A stretch of 47,742 bases of DNA, from assembly GCA_030403585.1 (NCBI GenBank), contig JAUEPE010000052.1, positions 1 through 47,742 on the forward strand. The letters run 5' to 3'. The translations under genes and the position numbers were made by a program. Below, one piece after another: positions 7,515-16,292 of the stretch (its first letter is position 1; every line of letters starts with the position of its first letter). The DNA is from Frankia sp. RB7. Its GTDB lineage: Bacteria > Pseudomonadota > Alphaproteobacteria > Rhizobiales > Xanthobacteraceae. The notes beneath the pieces are model-generated. The model saw nothing but the letters and a program-made list of their open reading frames with translations. It did no database searches and was not told the DNA's origin.

Positions 7515-8735
7515 TCAGCCGATCGAGCAGGGTACGCTCAGGAAGCCGCGGAACCGGACGCGGCCGCCGCGCGCGGGCTGGCCGCTCACGGCATAGTCCG
7601 GGAAGCGCGCCAGGAACCGCGAGATCGCAATCGCGCCTTCGAGCCGGGCCAGCGCCATGCCGGCGCATTGATGCGCGCCAGTGGCAAACGCGAGGTGCCG
7701 GTTCGGGGTGCGCGCGACGTCGAAGCCCTCAGGGTCCGGAAACTGCGCGGGATCGCGGTTGGCCGCACCGATGCACAGCGTCACCGACGTGCCAGCTTCG
7801 AGCCTGACGCCGCCAAGCTCGACCGGTTCCGTCGTCATGCGGTTGCCGAGCTGGTTCGAGCTTTCGTAGCGCAGCATCTCCTCCACCGCGGTCTTGATCA
7901 TATCGGGATGGTCGATCAGCCGCTGCTTCTGGTCCGGGTTCCGATGCAGCGCGACGAGGCCGTTGCCGATCAGGTTGGTGGTCGTCTCGTGGCCGGCATT
8001 GAGCAGGAAGATGCAATTGTGCAGCAGCTCCTTCTCGGTCAGCCGCTCACCGTTGTCTTCACCCTGGATCAGGCGCGTCAGCACGTCGCGCTCGGGATTG
8101 CCAGGCTTTTGGTGCCGGTGCGCGACCAGCGTCTCCAGATACGCCAGGAAGTCCGTCACTGCCTTGTTGCCGCGCGCGGCGACCTCGGGCGATACGACCG
8201 GCTCGAGCGCGCCAAGGATCGCCAGCGACCAGTCGCGCAACGGCGCGCGCTCCTCATGAGGGACGTCGAGCAGATTGCCGATCACTTCGATGGGGATCGC
8301 GGCCGCGAAGTCTTCGATCAGTTCACAGCTGCCCTTGGCGGCGATGGCGTCGAGCAGGCCGTCGATCAGCTTGATGAGGTCGCCCTCCATCCCCGCGATC
8401 GCGCGCGGCGACAGCGCGCCCATGATCAGGCGCCGCACCCGGGTGTGGGCCGGCGGATCGTTGAAGACGAGACTCGTGGTGTGGTGCTCGTAGAGCGGCG
8501 TGTCACCATATTTCGGCGCGAACTCGCGCTTTTTGTCCGAGCTGAACGATTTTGTGTTCTTGTAGGTGGTGACAAGGTCGTCGTAGCGGGTCAGGAAAAC
8601 GGTGCCGCTCGGCAGGCGCTTGACCGGCTCGTTGTCCCGCAGTGCACAATAGGTCGGATAGGGATCGTCGTAGAATTCGCTCGTCAGCTTCGCCAGATCG
8701 AAATTGGCCGCCAATTCTCTCGCATCTGCGTTCAT
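7515..8735 (-). CDS. Cytochrome P450 (soluble class I type)
   Basis: A 406-residue P450 without membrane anchor. The oxygen-activating I helix is LNAGHETTTN, the K-helix ExxR is EEMLR, and the heme loop is FATGAHQCAGMALARLEG with thiolate Cys357. Size and motif spelling fit bacterial P450s that take electrons from a separate ferredoxin and reductase, neither of which is encoded nearby. An unknown small hydrophobic substrate is oxidised. It is transcribed divergently from the TPP decarboxylase pair, with about 106 bases between starts, so the two sides may share a control region. The ATG at 8735 is the most upstream reasonable start, although no strong Shine-Dalgarno is visible. Confidence 0.92.
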   Translation of the reverse strand: MNADARELAANFDLAKLTSEFYDDPYPTYCALRDNEPVKRLPSGTVFLTRYDDLVTTYKNTKSFSSDKKREFAPKYGDTPLYEHHTTSLVFNDPPAHTRVRRLIMGALSPRAIAGMEGDLIKLIDGLLDAIAAKGSCELIEDFAAAIPIEVIGNLLDVPHEERAPLRDWSLAILGALEPVVSPEVAARGNKAVTDFLAYLETLVAHRHQKPGNPERDVLTRLIQGEDNGERLTEKELLHNCIFLLNAGHETTTNLIGNGLVALHRNPDQKQRLIDHPDMIKTAVEEMLRYESSNQLGNRMTTEPVELGGVRLEAGTSVTLCIGAANRDPAQFPDPEGFDVARTPNRHLAFATGAHQCAGMALARLEGAIAISRFLARFPDYAVSGQPARGGRVRFRGFLSVPCSIG

Positions 8736-8841
8736 GCGCCATACTCACCGGTTGAGACCGATATGCCGTTTTCGCTCTTTCGAGCCATGCTGATCACCGT
8801 CTACAGTCTCGCTGTGATTTGCTAGCCGACCGGACAGGAAA

Positions 8842-9384
8842 ATGCACGCCCGCGCTGACGCTTCCGACCCGGCCCCGAACTGGCCGGACGATATTTTCGC
8901 AACCTTGCAACGCTTCGACGTGCGGCAGGTGCCTTACGTGCCCGATGCCGGCCATTCGAAGCTGATCCAGTGCGTGCTGGGCTCGTCCACGATGCGCGGC
9001 ATTCCCTTGACGACGGAGGAGGAAGGCGTGGCGCTGCTCGCTGGCGCCTGGACCGGCGGTCAGCGTGGCGTGCTGCTGATGCAGTCGAGCGGCGTCGGCA
9101 ATTGCATCAATATGCTGTCGCTGATCCCGATCCTGCGCTTTCCGTTCCTCACCCTCGTGACCATGCGCGGCGAGTGGGGCGAGTTCAATCCGTGGCAGGT
9201 GCCGATGGGTTCGACCACGCAGGGCGTCTTCGAACTGTCCGGCATCAAGGTGCTGCGCGCCTCGAACGCAGCCGAGGTGCCGGCGGTGTTGGAGGCGGCT
9301 GCCGGGCAGGCCTACAACGCCTTGACGCCCACCGCCGTCCTGCTGTCGCAGCGCCTGATCGGCGCCAAGGTTTTCACCAAATGA
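8842..9384 (+). CDS. TPP-dependent decarboxylase, alpha (PYR-domain) subunit, ComD-like
   Basis: A 180-residue protein matching the N-terminal pyrimidine-binding domain of TPP decarboxylases. It contains TTEEEGVALLAGAWTGGQRGVLLMQSSGVGNCINML, where the catalytic Glu that activates TPP is expected (the TEEE stretch). In sulfopyruvate decarboxylase and phosphonopyruvate decarboxylase relatives this domain is either a separate subunit or fused; here it is separate. A caggaa Shine-Dalgarno precedes the ATG. The stop overlaps the start of the beta subunit by four bases (ATGA), as expected for subunits made in equal amounts. The true substrate, a 2-oxo acid with an anionic tail, is not known. Confidence 0.8.
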   Translation: MHARADASDPAPNWPDDIFATLQRFDVRQVPYVPDAGHSKLIQCVLGSSTMRGIPLTTEEEGVALLAGAWTGGQRGVLLMQSSGVGNCINMLSLIPILRFPFLTLVTMRGEWGEFNPWQVPMGSTTQGVFELSGIKVLRASNAAEVPAVLEAAAGQAYNALTPTAVLLSQRLIGAKVFTK

Positions 9385-9971
9385 GCAAGGCCAATCTCCT
9401 CGACCGCCGCCAGGTGGTGTCCGCGTTGCTTGCGAATCGGAAGGACGTAGTTGCGATCGGTGGCCTCGGTGCCTCCACCAACGACATCACCGCCGCCGGC
9501 GATCACGCCCGCAACTTCTACCTCTGGGGTGGTATGGGTGGCGCGGCGATGATCGGGCTGGGCCTGGCGCTGGCGCAGCCAAAATTGCCGGTGCTGGTCA
9601 TCACCGGCGACGGCGAGATGCTGATGGGCATGGGCAGCCTTGCCACCGTCGGCCTCCAGAAGCCGTCCAATCTCTCGATCGTCGTGCTCGACAACGAGGC
9701 CTATGGCGAGACCGGCGGCCAGACCAGCCACACCTCGGCTGCTGCCGACCTCGTCGGAGTCGCCAGGGCCTGCGGCATCGCCGACAGCCGGGCGATCTCG
9801 ACCATGGCCGAGGTGGAAGCCTTCGCCAAGGCTGTCCACGACCTCTCGGAGGGGCCGCGCTTTGCCAATGTGAAGATCGACAGCGCCAATGTGGAGCGCA
9901 TTCTGCCAAGCCGGGACGGGGCCTACATCGTCAACCGGATCCGCGGCGACCTCGGCTTCCAGCCGATCTGA
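9381..9971 (+). CDS. TPP-dependent decarboxylase, beta (PP-domain) subunit, ComE-like
   Basis: A 196-residue protein starting MSKANLLDRRQ at 9381. The TPP diphosphate-binding motif is GDGEMLMGMGSLATVG... ending LDNEAYGETGG, the GDG-x(~26)-N pattern with a Mg2+ site. Together with the preceding 180-residue subunit it makes a complete split decarboxylase comparable to sulfopyruvate decarboxylase ComDE. No phosphonopyruvate mutase, sulfolactate dehydrogenase or aldehyde dehydrogenase gene accompanies it, so assignment to phosphonate or sulfonate metabolism is only a family-based guess. An alternative is another 2-oxo acid, related to the divergent P450. Confidence 0.8.
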   Translation: MSKANLLDRRQVVSALLANRKDVVAIGGLGASTNDITAAGDHARNFYLWGGMGGAAMIGLGLALAQPKLPVLVITGDGEMLMGMGSLATVGLQKPSNLSIVVLDNEAYGETGGQTSHTSAAADLVGVARACGIADSRAISTMAEVEAFAKAVHDLSEGPRFANVKIDSANVERILPSRDGAYIVNRIRGDLGFQPI

Positions 9972-10050
9972 CGCTGACGTGCGGCAAAATTGCCCTGAAT
10001 CCGCCCCCATCTAGGTTGCGGCGCACCATTTGGCTTGACTTTGGCGTGGG

Positions 10051-10064
10051 TGAGTGCTTACTCA
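10051..10064. promoter_or_regulatory. Candidate TetR operator overlapping the regulator promoter
   Basis: TGAGTGCTTACTCA has inverted half sites TGAGT and ACTCA and lies six bases before the ATG at 10070. A possible -35 TTGACT (10035-10040) and a weak -10 TACTCA (10059-10064) overlap it. TGAGT/ACTCA operators are common for TetR-type repressors of efflux pumps, so autoregulation of the tetR-RND operon is likely. If the -10 is right, the transcript begins near or past 10070 and the ATG at 10085 would be the better start. Confidence 0.6.
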
Positions 10065-10069
10065 CTAGC

Positions 10070-10771
10070 ATGAGCTCACTGCGTATGACGAGCGACCTGA
10101 GGCGTCAATTGATCCTCGGAGCCGCAAAGCGTTGCTTTGCCCGGCACGGCTATACCGGCACCACGACCAAGAGCGTGGCGGCCGCTGCTGCCATTTCCGA
10201 GGCGCTGCTATTCAAGCATTTCCCGTCCAAGGCGGCGCTCTATGCCGAAATCCTCGCCGACGAGTGCGAGGCGGATCCGGCGCTGATGGAGCTGCTCGAG
10301 CGGGAGCCGTCGACGGCCACCCTGGTCGAACTGATCCGCGGCATGGTCCAGCATTTCCTGCGGATCGTCGATGGCCCCGAACAGGAGGAGGCCCAGCGCC
10401 TGCGGCTGATGGCCACCAGTCATCTGGATGACGGCGAATTCGCTCGTTTGCTATATGCCAAGATCGAGACGCTGATCGGAGCGGTCTTCGTCGCCTCGCT
10501 CGAACGCGCGGTCGCCGCCAGCGATGCGCGGGCGAGCGGCAGCGAACCGCTCAATCTGTTCTGGTTTGCGCATCATACGGTGATGACCGCTGCGCTGACC
10601 AGGCTGCCGTCCGTACCTTGTCTCGCTTATGGCAGGGCGACCGAATTGGAGCGGCAGCTCTGTGAGTTTCTCTTGAGAGGCATCGGACTTAACGACGCCG
10701 CAATTGCTTCGCATCTGGGCCGCGATCAGGCCGCGGGTGCAGGCAAGACGGCGATTGCAGAAAGCGCATGA
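10070..10771 (+). CDS. TetR/AcrR-family transcriptional regulator of the RND operon
   Basis: A protein of 233 residues if started at 10070 (MSSLRMTSD) or 228 residues from 10085 (MTSDLRRQ). The N-terminal DNA-binding domain reads LILGAAKRCFARHGYTGTTTKSVAAAAAISEALLFKHFPSKAALYAEIL, a clear TetR helix-turn-helix with the usual Y/F-x-K-F/H-F recognition region. The C-terminal ligand-binding half is helical and variable. The gene is followed after one base by the RND adaptor gene, so the regulator is co-transcribed with its presumed targets. The palindrome before the start suggests it represses its own operon until a toxic ligand binds. Confidence 0.88.
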   Translation: MSSLRMTSDLRRQLILGAAKRCFARHGYTGTTTKSVAAAAAISEALLFKHFPSKAALYAEILADECEADPALMELLEREPSTATLVELIRGMVQHFLRIVDGPEQEEAQRLRLMATSHLDDGEFARLLYAKIETLIGAVFVASLERAVAASDARASGSEPLNLFWFAHHTVMTAALTRLPSVPCLAYGRATELERQLCEFLLRGIGLNDAAIASHLGRDQAAGAGKTAIAESA

Positions 10772-10772
10772 C

Positions 10773-11966
10773 ATGAACATCGTAGCCGAACACAAGATTT
10801 CCGGCGAACCGATCGACAGCAAGGCCCCCAAGCGTCCGGTCCGGCCGGTACTCTGGTTCATCATCGTCGGCATCCTGCTCGCCGCGCTCGTCGGTGGCCT
10901 CGTCTGGTTCAACTATTTTCGCGGCCAGATGATCAAGCAGTTCTTCGCCAACAACAAGCCGCCGCCGACCGCAGTCAGCGCGGCGGAAGCGAAGTCCGAG
11001 GTGATCCCGAATCTGCTCACCGCGGTCGGCGGCCTCGCCGCCGTGCATCAGGTCGACGTCAGCGCCGACGTCAACGGCCGCGTCACGGAGATCAAGTTCG
11101 AGCCCGGCGCCCATGTCGAGGCCGGCACGCCGCTGGTGCAACTGTTCGACGCGCCCGATCAGGGCGACCTCGCCAACTACAAGGCCCAGGCAACGGTCGC
11201 GCAGCTGTCGCTCGACCGCGCCAAACAGCTGGCGGCGCGCCAGTTCGGTCCGCAGGCAACTGTCGATTCCGCGCAAGCGGCCTACGACCAGGCGATGGCG
11301 GGCATCGCCAAGACCGAGGCGTTGATCTCGCAGAAGCTGGTGCGTGCGCCGTTCTCCGGCGATCTCGGCGTCCGCAAGGTCGAGGTCGGCCAGTATCTGA
11401 CGGCGGGCACGGCCATCGTTTCGTTGACCGATCTGTCGGAGCTATGGGCCAACTTCACGGTCACGGAAAAGGATTCCGGCAGCCTCAAGGTCGGCCAGCC
11501 GGTGAGACTCAAGGTCGACGCCTATCCGGGCCGCACCTTCGAGGGCAAGATCACCACGATCGAGCCGCAGATTGCCACAGATACCCGCAACATTCGCGTG
11601 CAGGCAACGATCGCCAATCCTGAGAAGATCCTGAAGCCCGGCATGTTCGTGACCACGACTGTGGTGTTGCCGGACAAGCCGCCAGTGATCACGGTTCCGG
11701 AGACAGCGGTCGACTACACGCTGTACGGCGACTCCGTATTCGTGATTACCGAGAAGAAGGATGCGGACGGCAAGACCAGCCTGAGCGCGGTGCGCACCTT
11801 CGTGCAGACCGGCGACCGCGTCGAAGGTCGTGCCGAAATTCTCAAGGGCCTGAAGCCAGGCGACAAGGTGGTCGCCGTGGGCCAGCTCAAACTGCAATCG
11901 GGCGCGGCGGTGTCGATTTCGACCGACCCGGCCCCGTCGATCCCGGCGCAGCCACCGCGCTACTGA
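10773..11966 (+). CDS. RND efflux periplasmic adaptor (membrane fusion protein)
   Basis: A 397-residue adaptor starting MNIVAEHKISGE. One inner-membrane anchor (WFIIVGILLAALVGGLVWF, about residues 29-47) replaces the lipobox found in AcrA. Next come the barrel-sandwich halves VSADVNGRVTEIKFEPGAHVEAGTPL and LVRAPFSGDLGVRKVEVGQYL, flanking a helical hairpin. Beta-barrel and membrane-proximal domains follow. The protein bridges the inner-membrane pump to a TolC-type channel, which is not encoded here and must come from elsewhere in the genome. The gene sits one base after the TetR stop and 69 bases before the pump. Confidence 0.92.
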   Translation: MNIVAEHKISGEPIDSKAPKRPVRPVLWFIIVGILLAALVGGLVWFNYFRGQMIKQFFANNKPPPTAVSAAEAKSEVIPNLLTAVGGLAAVHQVDVSADVNGRVTEIKFEPGAHVEAGTPLVQLFDAPDQGDLANYKAQATVAQLSLDRAKQLAARQFGPQATVDSAQAAYDQAMAGIAKTEALISQKLVRAPFSGDLGVRKVEVGQYLTAGTAIVSLTDLSELWANFTVTEKDSGSLKVGQPVRLKVDAYPGRTFEGKITTIEPQIATDTRNIRVQATIANPEKILKPGMFVTTTVVLPDKPPVITVPETAVDYTLYGDSVFVITEKKDADGKTSLSAVRTFVQTGDRVEGRAEILKGLKPGDKVVAVGQLKLQSGAAVSISTDPAPSIPAQPPRY

Positions 11967-11976
11967 CAAATACACT

Positions 11977-12005
11977 CACGTGATCCGGCCCGGCCGGATC
12001 ACGTG
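11977..12005. promoter_or_regulatory. Perfect palindrome between adaptor and pump genes
   Basis: cacgtgatccgg (11977-11988) and ccggatcacgtg (11994-12005) are perfect inverted arms around a five-base cccgg centre. As RNA it forms a 12-bp hairpin with no T-run, located in the only real gap of the operon. It may set the relative amounts of adaptor and pump by mRNA processing or stability, or it may be a protein-binding site. Confidence 0.6.
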
Positions 12006-12035
12006 TCTTGAGACATCAAAATCGAGATCGCCGCG

Positions 12036-15000
12036 ATGGCCCTTACCGATATTTTCATCAAGCGCCCGGTTCTGTCGGTCGTCGTCAGCCTCCTGATCCT
12101 GCTGATCGGCCTGCGCGCGGCGATGGTGCTGCCGATCCGGCAGTATCCCAAGCTCTCGAACACGGTCATCAACATCACGACCGTCTATCCTGGCGCGTCC
12201 GCTGACCTGATTCAGGGCTTCATCACGACGCCGATCGAGCAGGCGGTCGCGTCTGCCGAGGGCGTCGACTACATCACCTCGTCCTCGGTGCTCGGCACCT
12301 CGACGATCCAGGTCTACATCAAGCTGAACTTCGATCCGAACCAGGCGCTCACCGAGGTGCTGGCCAAGACGAACTCGGTCAAATATCTGATCCCGAAGGA
12401 ATCCAACGACCCGATCGTCACCAAGACCACAGGCCAGACGACGGCCGTGATGTATCTCGGATTCTCCTCCGAAGAACTGTCGGGCTCGGCGATCTCCGAC
12501 TATCTGACGCGCGTGGTGCAGCCGGTGCTGTCGACGGTCGACGGCGTTGCCTCGGCCGACATCCTCGGTGGCCAGACCTTCGCAATGCGGTTGTGGCTTG
12601 ATCCCGTGAAGATGGCCGGCCGCAACGTGTCGCCGGCCGATGTCGCGGCGGCGATTGCCGCCAACAACTTCCAATCTGCGGCCGGCCAGACCAAGGGCTA
12701 CCTCATCGTTTCTAACATCTCCACGAATACGGGCCTGACCGACGTCAACCAGTTCAAGAAGATGATCGTCAAGGCCAAGGACGGCGGCTTCGTGCGAATG
12801 GAGGACATCGCCACCGTCGAGCTTGCCGCCCAAAGCACGGACGCCAGCGTCGCCTTCAACGGCGAGCACGCGATTTTCATCGGTGTGCAGGCGACCCCCC
12901 AGGGTAATCCGCTGACGCTGGTCAAGGGCGTGCGCGCGCTGTTCCCCGAACTCGAGCGCAATCTGCCGCCCTCGATGAAGATGAAGGTCGCCTACGACTC
13001 GACCAAGTTCATTCAGTCCTCGATCGACGAGGTGGAGAAGACGCTGGGCGAAGCCGTCATCATCGTCATCGTGGTGATCTTCCTGTTCCTGGCGTCGTTC
13101 CGCTCGGTCATCATTCCCGTGGTCACCATACCGCTGTCGATGATCGGCGTCTGCACCTTGATGCTGGCCCTGGGCTTCAGCTTCAATCTGTTGACGCTGC
13201 TTGCGATGGTGCTCGCGATCGGCCTCGTGGTCGACGACGCCATCGTCGTGGTGGAAAACATTCATCGCCATCTGGAAGAGGGCAAGACGCCGGTGCAGGC
13301 GGCGCTCGAAGGCGCGCGCGAGATTGTCGGCCCCGTCGTTTCGATGACCATCACGCTCGCAGCAGTGTATGCCCCGATCGGTTTCCTCGGCGGTCTCACC
13401 GGTTCGCTGTTCCGCGAATTCGCTTTCACGCTCGCCGGTTCGGTGATCGTATCAGGCGTGATCGCGCTAACGCTGTCGCCGATGATGTGCTCGATGCTCC
13501 TCAAGAACACCGAAGAGGGCCGCTTCGCCAAGCTCGTCAACAAAGTGTTCGGCGCGCTGACCCGCTGGTACGGCCGCAGGCTCGACCGCTCGCTCGACTA
13601 CAAGGCGATCACCGGTCTCTTCGCTGTGACGATCCTCGGTCTTGTCGGCTTCCTCTATATGCACACCTCGAAGGAGCTGGCGCCCGAAGAGGACCAGGGT
13701 ATCGTGTTCGCGGTGACCAAGGCGCCGAAATATGCGAACATCGACTATGTCGATTTCTACGGCGAAAAACTCGACAAGGAATTCCAGAAATTTCCCGAAA
13801 CGGACCTGCGGTTCGTGCTGAACGGCATCAACGGTCCGCAGGGCGGTATCGCCGGCATGCTGCTGAAGCCGTGGGACGAACGCAAGCGGTCCTCGATCCA
13901 GCTGAAACCGCTCGTGCAGGCCGAGCTCTCCAAGATCGAGGGTGTCCAAGCCTTCGCGTTCAACCTGCCGCCGCTGCCCGGCGGGCCGGGTGGCCTGCCC
14001 GTGCAAATGGTGATCAATTCGACCGCGGGCTTCCAGGCGGTCTTTGAGCAAATGGAGAAGCTGAAGGATGCCGCGCGCAAGAGCGGCATGTTCATAGTCT
14101 CCGATAGCGACCTTGCCTACAACCAGCCGACCGTGACCGTGAAGATCGATCGCACCAAGGCCCAGGACCTCGGCATCAACATGCAGAACGTTGGCAGCGC
14201 GCTGGCGGTGCTGCTCGGCGGCAATTACGTCAATCGCTTCAATCTGGAGGGCCGCTCCTACCAGGTCATTCCCCAGGTGCCGCGCGGGCGGCGGCTCTCG
14301 CCGGAGTCGCTCGGCGGCTTCTACGTGACGACCAATACCGGTCAGCAACTTCCCCTGTCGACCGTGGTATCGATCGAGACCAAGACCGCTCCGAATTCGC
14401 TGACCCACTATAATCAGTTGAACTCGGCGACGTTCTCGGCCGTGCCGATGCCCGGCGTGACCGTCGGCGCGGCGGTGGACTTCCTTGAGGGCGAGGCCAA
14501 GAAGCTGCCGGCCGGCTTCAGCCACGACTATCTCGCGGACTCCAGGCAGTACGTGCAGGAAGGCAATCAGCTCGCGATCACCTTCGGTTTCGCACTGATC
14601 ATCATCTTCCTGGTGCTGGCGGCGCAGTTCGAGAGCCTGCGTGATCCGTTCGTGATCATGATCTCGGTGCCGATGGCGATCGTGGGCGCGCTGATCCCGC
14701 TGTTCTTCGGTGCGGCCACCATGAACATCTATACCCAGGTCGGCCTGCTGACCCTGGTGGGCCTGATCACCAAGCACGGCATCCTGATGGTGGAGTTCGC
14801 CAACGAGCTCCAGGTCAAGGAGCGACTCGACCGCCGCTCGGCCATCGAAATGTCGGCCCGCATCCGTCTCCGTCCGATCCTGATGACGACGGCTGCGATG
14901 GTCACCGGCCTGATCCCGCTGCTGACTGCAACCGGCGCCGGAGCGGCCAGCCGCTTCTCGATCGGTCTCGTGGTTGTCGCCGGCATGTCGATCGGCACGC

Positions 15001-15131
15001 TGTTCACCCTATTCGTGCTGCCGGCGGTTTACGTCGTGCTGGCGACCGACCATCGCGCTGCCGCAGATTCCGAGCGGAACAAGCAGATGAACGAGCTCGA
15101 CCTCGACGCCAAGGCGCTGCGGACGACCTGA
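12036..15131 (+). CDS. RND multidrug efflux transporter, HAE-1 type inner-membrane pump
   Basis: A 1031-residue protein of typical AcrB/MexB length. It starts with the family N-terminus LTDIFIKRPVLSVVVSLLILLIGLRA (first membrane helix). The paired aspartates of the proton relay occur in TM4 as GLVVDDAIVVVENIHRHLEEG. Two large periplasmic loops lie between TM1/2 and TM7/8. The C-terminal helices include RLRPILMTTAAMVTGLIPL and GLVVVAGMSIGTLFTLFVLP. It exports lipophilic drugs or metabolites, driven by the proton gradient, together with the upstream adaptor. The gene ends 23 bases before a strong intrinsic terminator, which closes the tetR-adaptor-pump operon. Confidence 0.95.
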   Translation: MALTDIFIKRPVLSVVVSLLILLIGLRAAMVLPIRQYPKLSNTVINITTVYPGASADLIQGFITTPIEQAVASAEGVDYITSSSVLGTSTIQVYIKLNFDPNQALTEVLAKTNSVKYLIPKESNDPIVTKTTGQTTAVMYLGFSSEELSGSAISDYLTRVVQPVLSTVDGVASADILGGQTFAMRLWLDPVKMAGRNVSPADVAAAIAANNFQSAAGQTKGYLIVSNISTNTGLTDVNQFKKMIVKAKDGGFVRMEDIATVELAAQSTDASVAFNGEHAIFIGVQATPQGNPLTLVKGVRALFPELERNLPPSMKMKVAYDSTKFIQSSIDEVEKTLGEAVIIVIVVIFLFLASFRSVIIPVVTIPLSMIGVCTLMLALGFSFNLLTLLAMVLAIGLVVDDAIVVVENIHRHLEEGKTPVQAALEGAREIVGPVVSMTITLAAVYAPIGFLGGLTGSLFREFAFTLAGSVIVSGVIALTLSPMMCSMLLKNTEEGRFAKLVNKVFGALTRWYGRRLDRSLDYKAITGLFAVTILGLVGFLYMHTSKELAPEEDQGIVFAVTKAPKYANIDYVDFYGEKLDKEFQKFPETDLRFVLNGINGPQGGIAGMLLKPWDERKRSSIQLKPLVQAELSKIEGVQAFAFNLPPLPGGPGGLPVQMVINSTAGFQAVFEQMEKLKDAARKSGMFIVSDSDLAYNQPTVTVKIDRTKAQDLGINMQNVGSALAVLLGGNYVNRFNLEGRSYQVIPQVPRGRRLSPESLGGFYVTTNTGQQLPLSTVVSIETKTAPNSLTHYNQLNSATFSAVPMPGVTVGAAVDFLEGEAKKLPAGFSHDYLADSRQYVQEGNQLAITFGFALIIIFLVLAAQFESLRDPFVIMISVPMAIVGALIPLFFGAATMNIYTQVGLLTLVGLITKHGILMVEFANELQVKERLDRRSAIEMSARIRLRPILMTTAAMVTGLIPLLTATGAGAASRFSIGLVVVAGMSIGTLFTLFVLPAVYVVLATDHRAAADSERNKQMNELDLDAKALRTT

Positions 15132-15154
15132 CCAAGGGTCAATTTGCGTGCGAA

Positions 15155-15188
15155 GCGGCAACAGCCATCGCTGTTGCCGCTTTTTTTT
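15155..15188 (+). terminator. Rho-independent terminator of the RND operon
   Basis: An 11-bp perfect stem (gcggcaacagc, 15155-15165; gctgttgccgc, 15170-15180) encloses a catc loop and is followed directly by eight T's at 15181-15188. Confidence 0.95.
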
Positions 15189-15254
15189 ATCGCGCGATAT
15201 CCCGTAGTATGATCGCTGCAGCGCCGTGATTGTGCGCTCGAGGCGGGTTGTCGG

Positions 15255-16238
15255 ATGAAGAGGCGCGAATTTCTGGCAGTGCTTGGCGGGGCAGCATTGG
15301 CGCGCCCGGCCATGGCGTCGGCGGATACGCCAGGCCGTATCTATCGCCTGGGTACGGTGACGCCGATCGCGCCGGTTACGGCGGAGAGCCGGGGCGGCCA
15401 GATCCTGATCAAGGTTCTCGAACAGCGCAGTTTCAAGCTCGGCCGCAACCTGGCCTTCGAAGCACGGGGCGCGCTCGGCGACGTCGCGTTGCTGCCCGCG
15501 CTGATCGCGGAGCTAAAGGCCAAGAACGTCGATGCCATCGTGATCATCGGCTATCCGACGGCCATGGCCGCCAAGGCGGCCGGTATTGCCACCGTCGCGG
15601 CCAGCGGCGTCGGGGACCCCGTCGAAACCAGGCTGATCGAGAGCCTGGCCCATCCAGGCGGCAATATCACCGGGATTTCGGACGTCGCATCGACACTCAG
15701 CGCCAAGCGGCTGTCGCTGCTGAAGGAGATGTCGCCGAAACTGACCAAGGTCGCGATGCTCTGGAATAAGGACGACCTCGGCATGACCACGCGCTACCAG
15801 GCGTCCGCGAAGGCGGCTCAGGCCCTCGGGCTGACCGTGCAGGCGCTGGGTGTCCGCGAACCCGACGATTTCAACGAAGCCTTTGCAGCGATGAATGACG
15901 ATTTGCCTGACGGCATCCTGATGGTGGCGGACGCGCTGACCATTCTCAATCGCGAGCGCGTCTTCGAGTTCGCGGCCGCCCGAAAGCTGCCGGCGATCTA
16001 CGAGTTCGACGAGTTCGCTCGCGACGGCGGTCTGATGTCCTACGGCGCGGATTCCTCGGAATCCTTCGAGCGGGCCGCCGCCCTGGTCGCCCGCATTTTC
16101 AACGGCGCAAATCCCGGCGACCTGCCGTTCGAGCTGCCGACGCGCTATCCTCTGGTGCTCAACCTCAAGACGGCGAAGGCGACAGGACTTGAAATTCCCC
16201 CCACCTTGCTGGCACTTGCCGACGAGGTCATCGAGTAG
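15255..16238 (+). CDS. ABC-type substrate-binding protein (ABC_sub_bind family), orphan
   Basis: A 327-residue exported protein. The N-terminus MKRREFLAVLGGAALARPAMA has a twin-arginine-like RR followed by a hydrophobic stretch and an AMA-type cleavage site. The mature part shows two Rossmann-like lobes with conserved blocks VDAIVIIGYPTAMAAKAAGIATVAA, DPVETRLIESLAHPGGNITGIS and LPAIYEFDEFARDGGLMSYG. These match the TrpX-like ABC_sub_bind family. No permease or ATPase gene is adjacent; the next gene, 54 bases on, is a sensor kinase with a periplasmic Cache-like domain. A role as ligand-presenting co-sensor is therefore possible, though such orphans are common in Bradyrhizobium. Confidence 0.82.
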   Translation: MKRREFLAVLGGAALARPAMASADTPGRIYRLGTVTPIAPVTAESRGGQILIKVLEQRSFKLGRNLAFEARGALGDVALLPALIAELKAKNVDAIVIIGYPTAMAAKAAGIATVAASGVGDPVETRLIESLAHPGGNITGISDVASTLSAKRLSLLKEMSPKLTKVAMLWNKDDLGMTTRYQASAKAAQALGLTVQALGVREPDDFNEAFAAMNDDLPDGILMVADALTILNRERVFEFAAARKLPAIYEFDEFARDGGLMSYGADSSESFERAAALVARIFNGANPGDLPFELPTRYPLVLNLKTAKATGLEIPPTLLALADEVIE

Positions 16239-16292
16239 CCTTGTGCGCTGCGGCGAGAGACAAGGTCCGGCCTTCTTGCTAGGCTTGGGGGA

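Noticed and set aside
8970..9380. Upstream extension of the decarboxylase beta subunit
   Set aside because: It lies wholly in another frame of the alpha-subunit gene; the ATG at 9381 gives the usual beta-subunit length.
11976..13271. A 431-residue minus-strand open frame opposite the RND pump
   Set aside because: Dominated by runs of Asp, His and Arg, as expected from the reverse of hydrophobic codons; the pump is certain.
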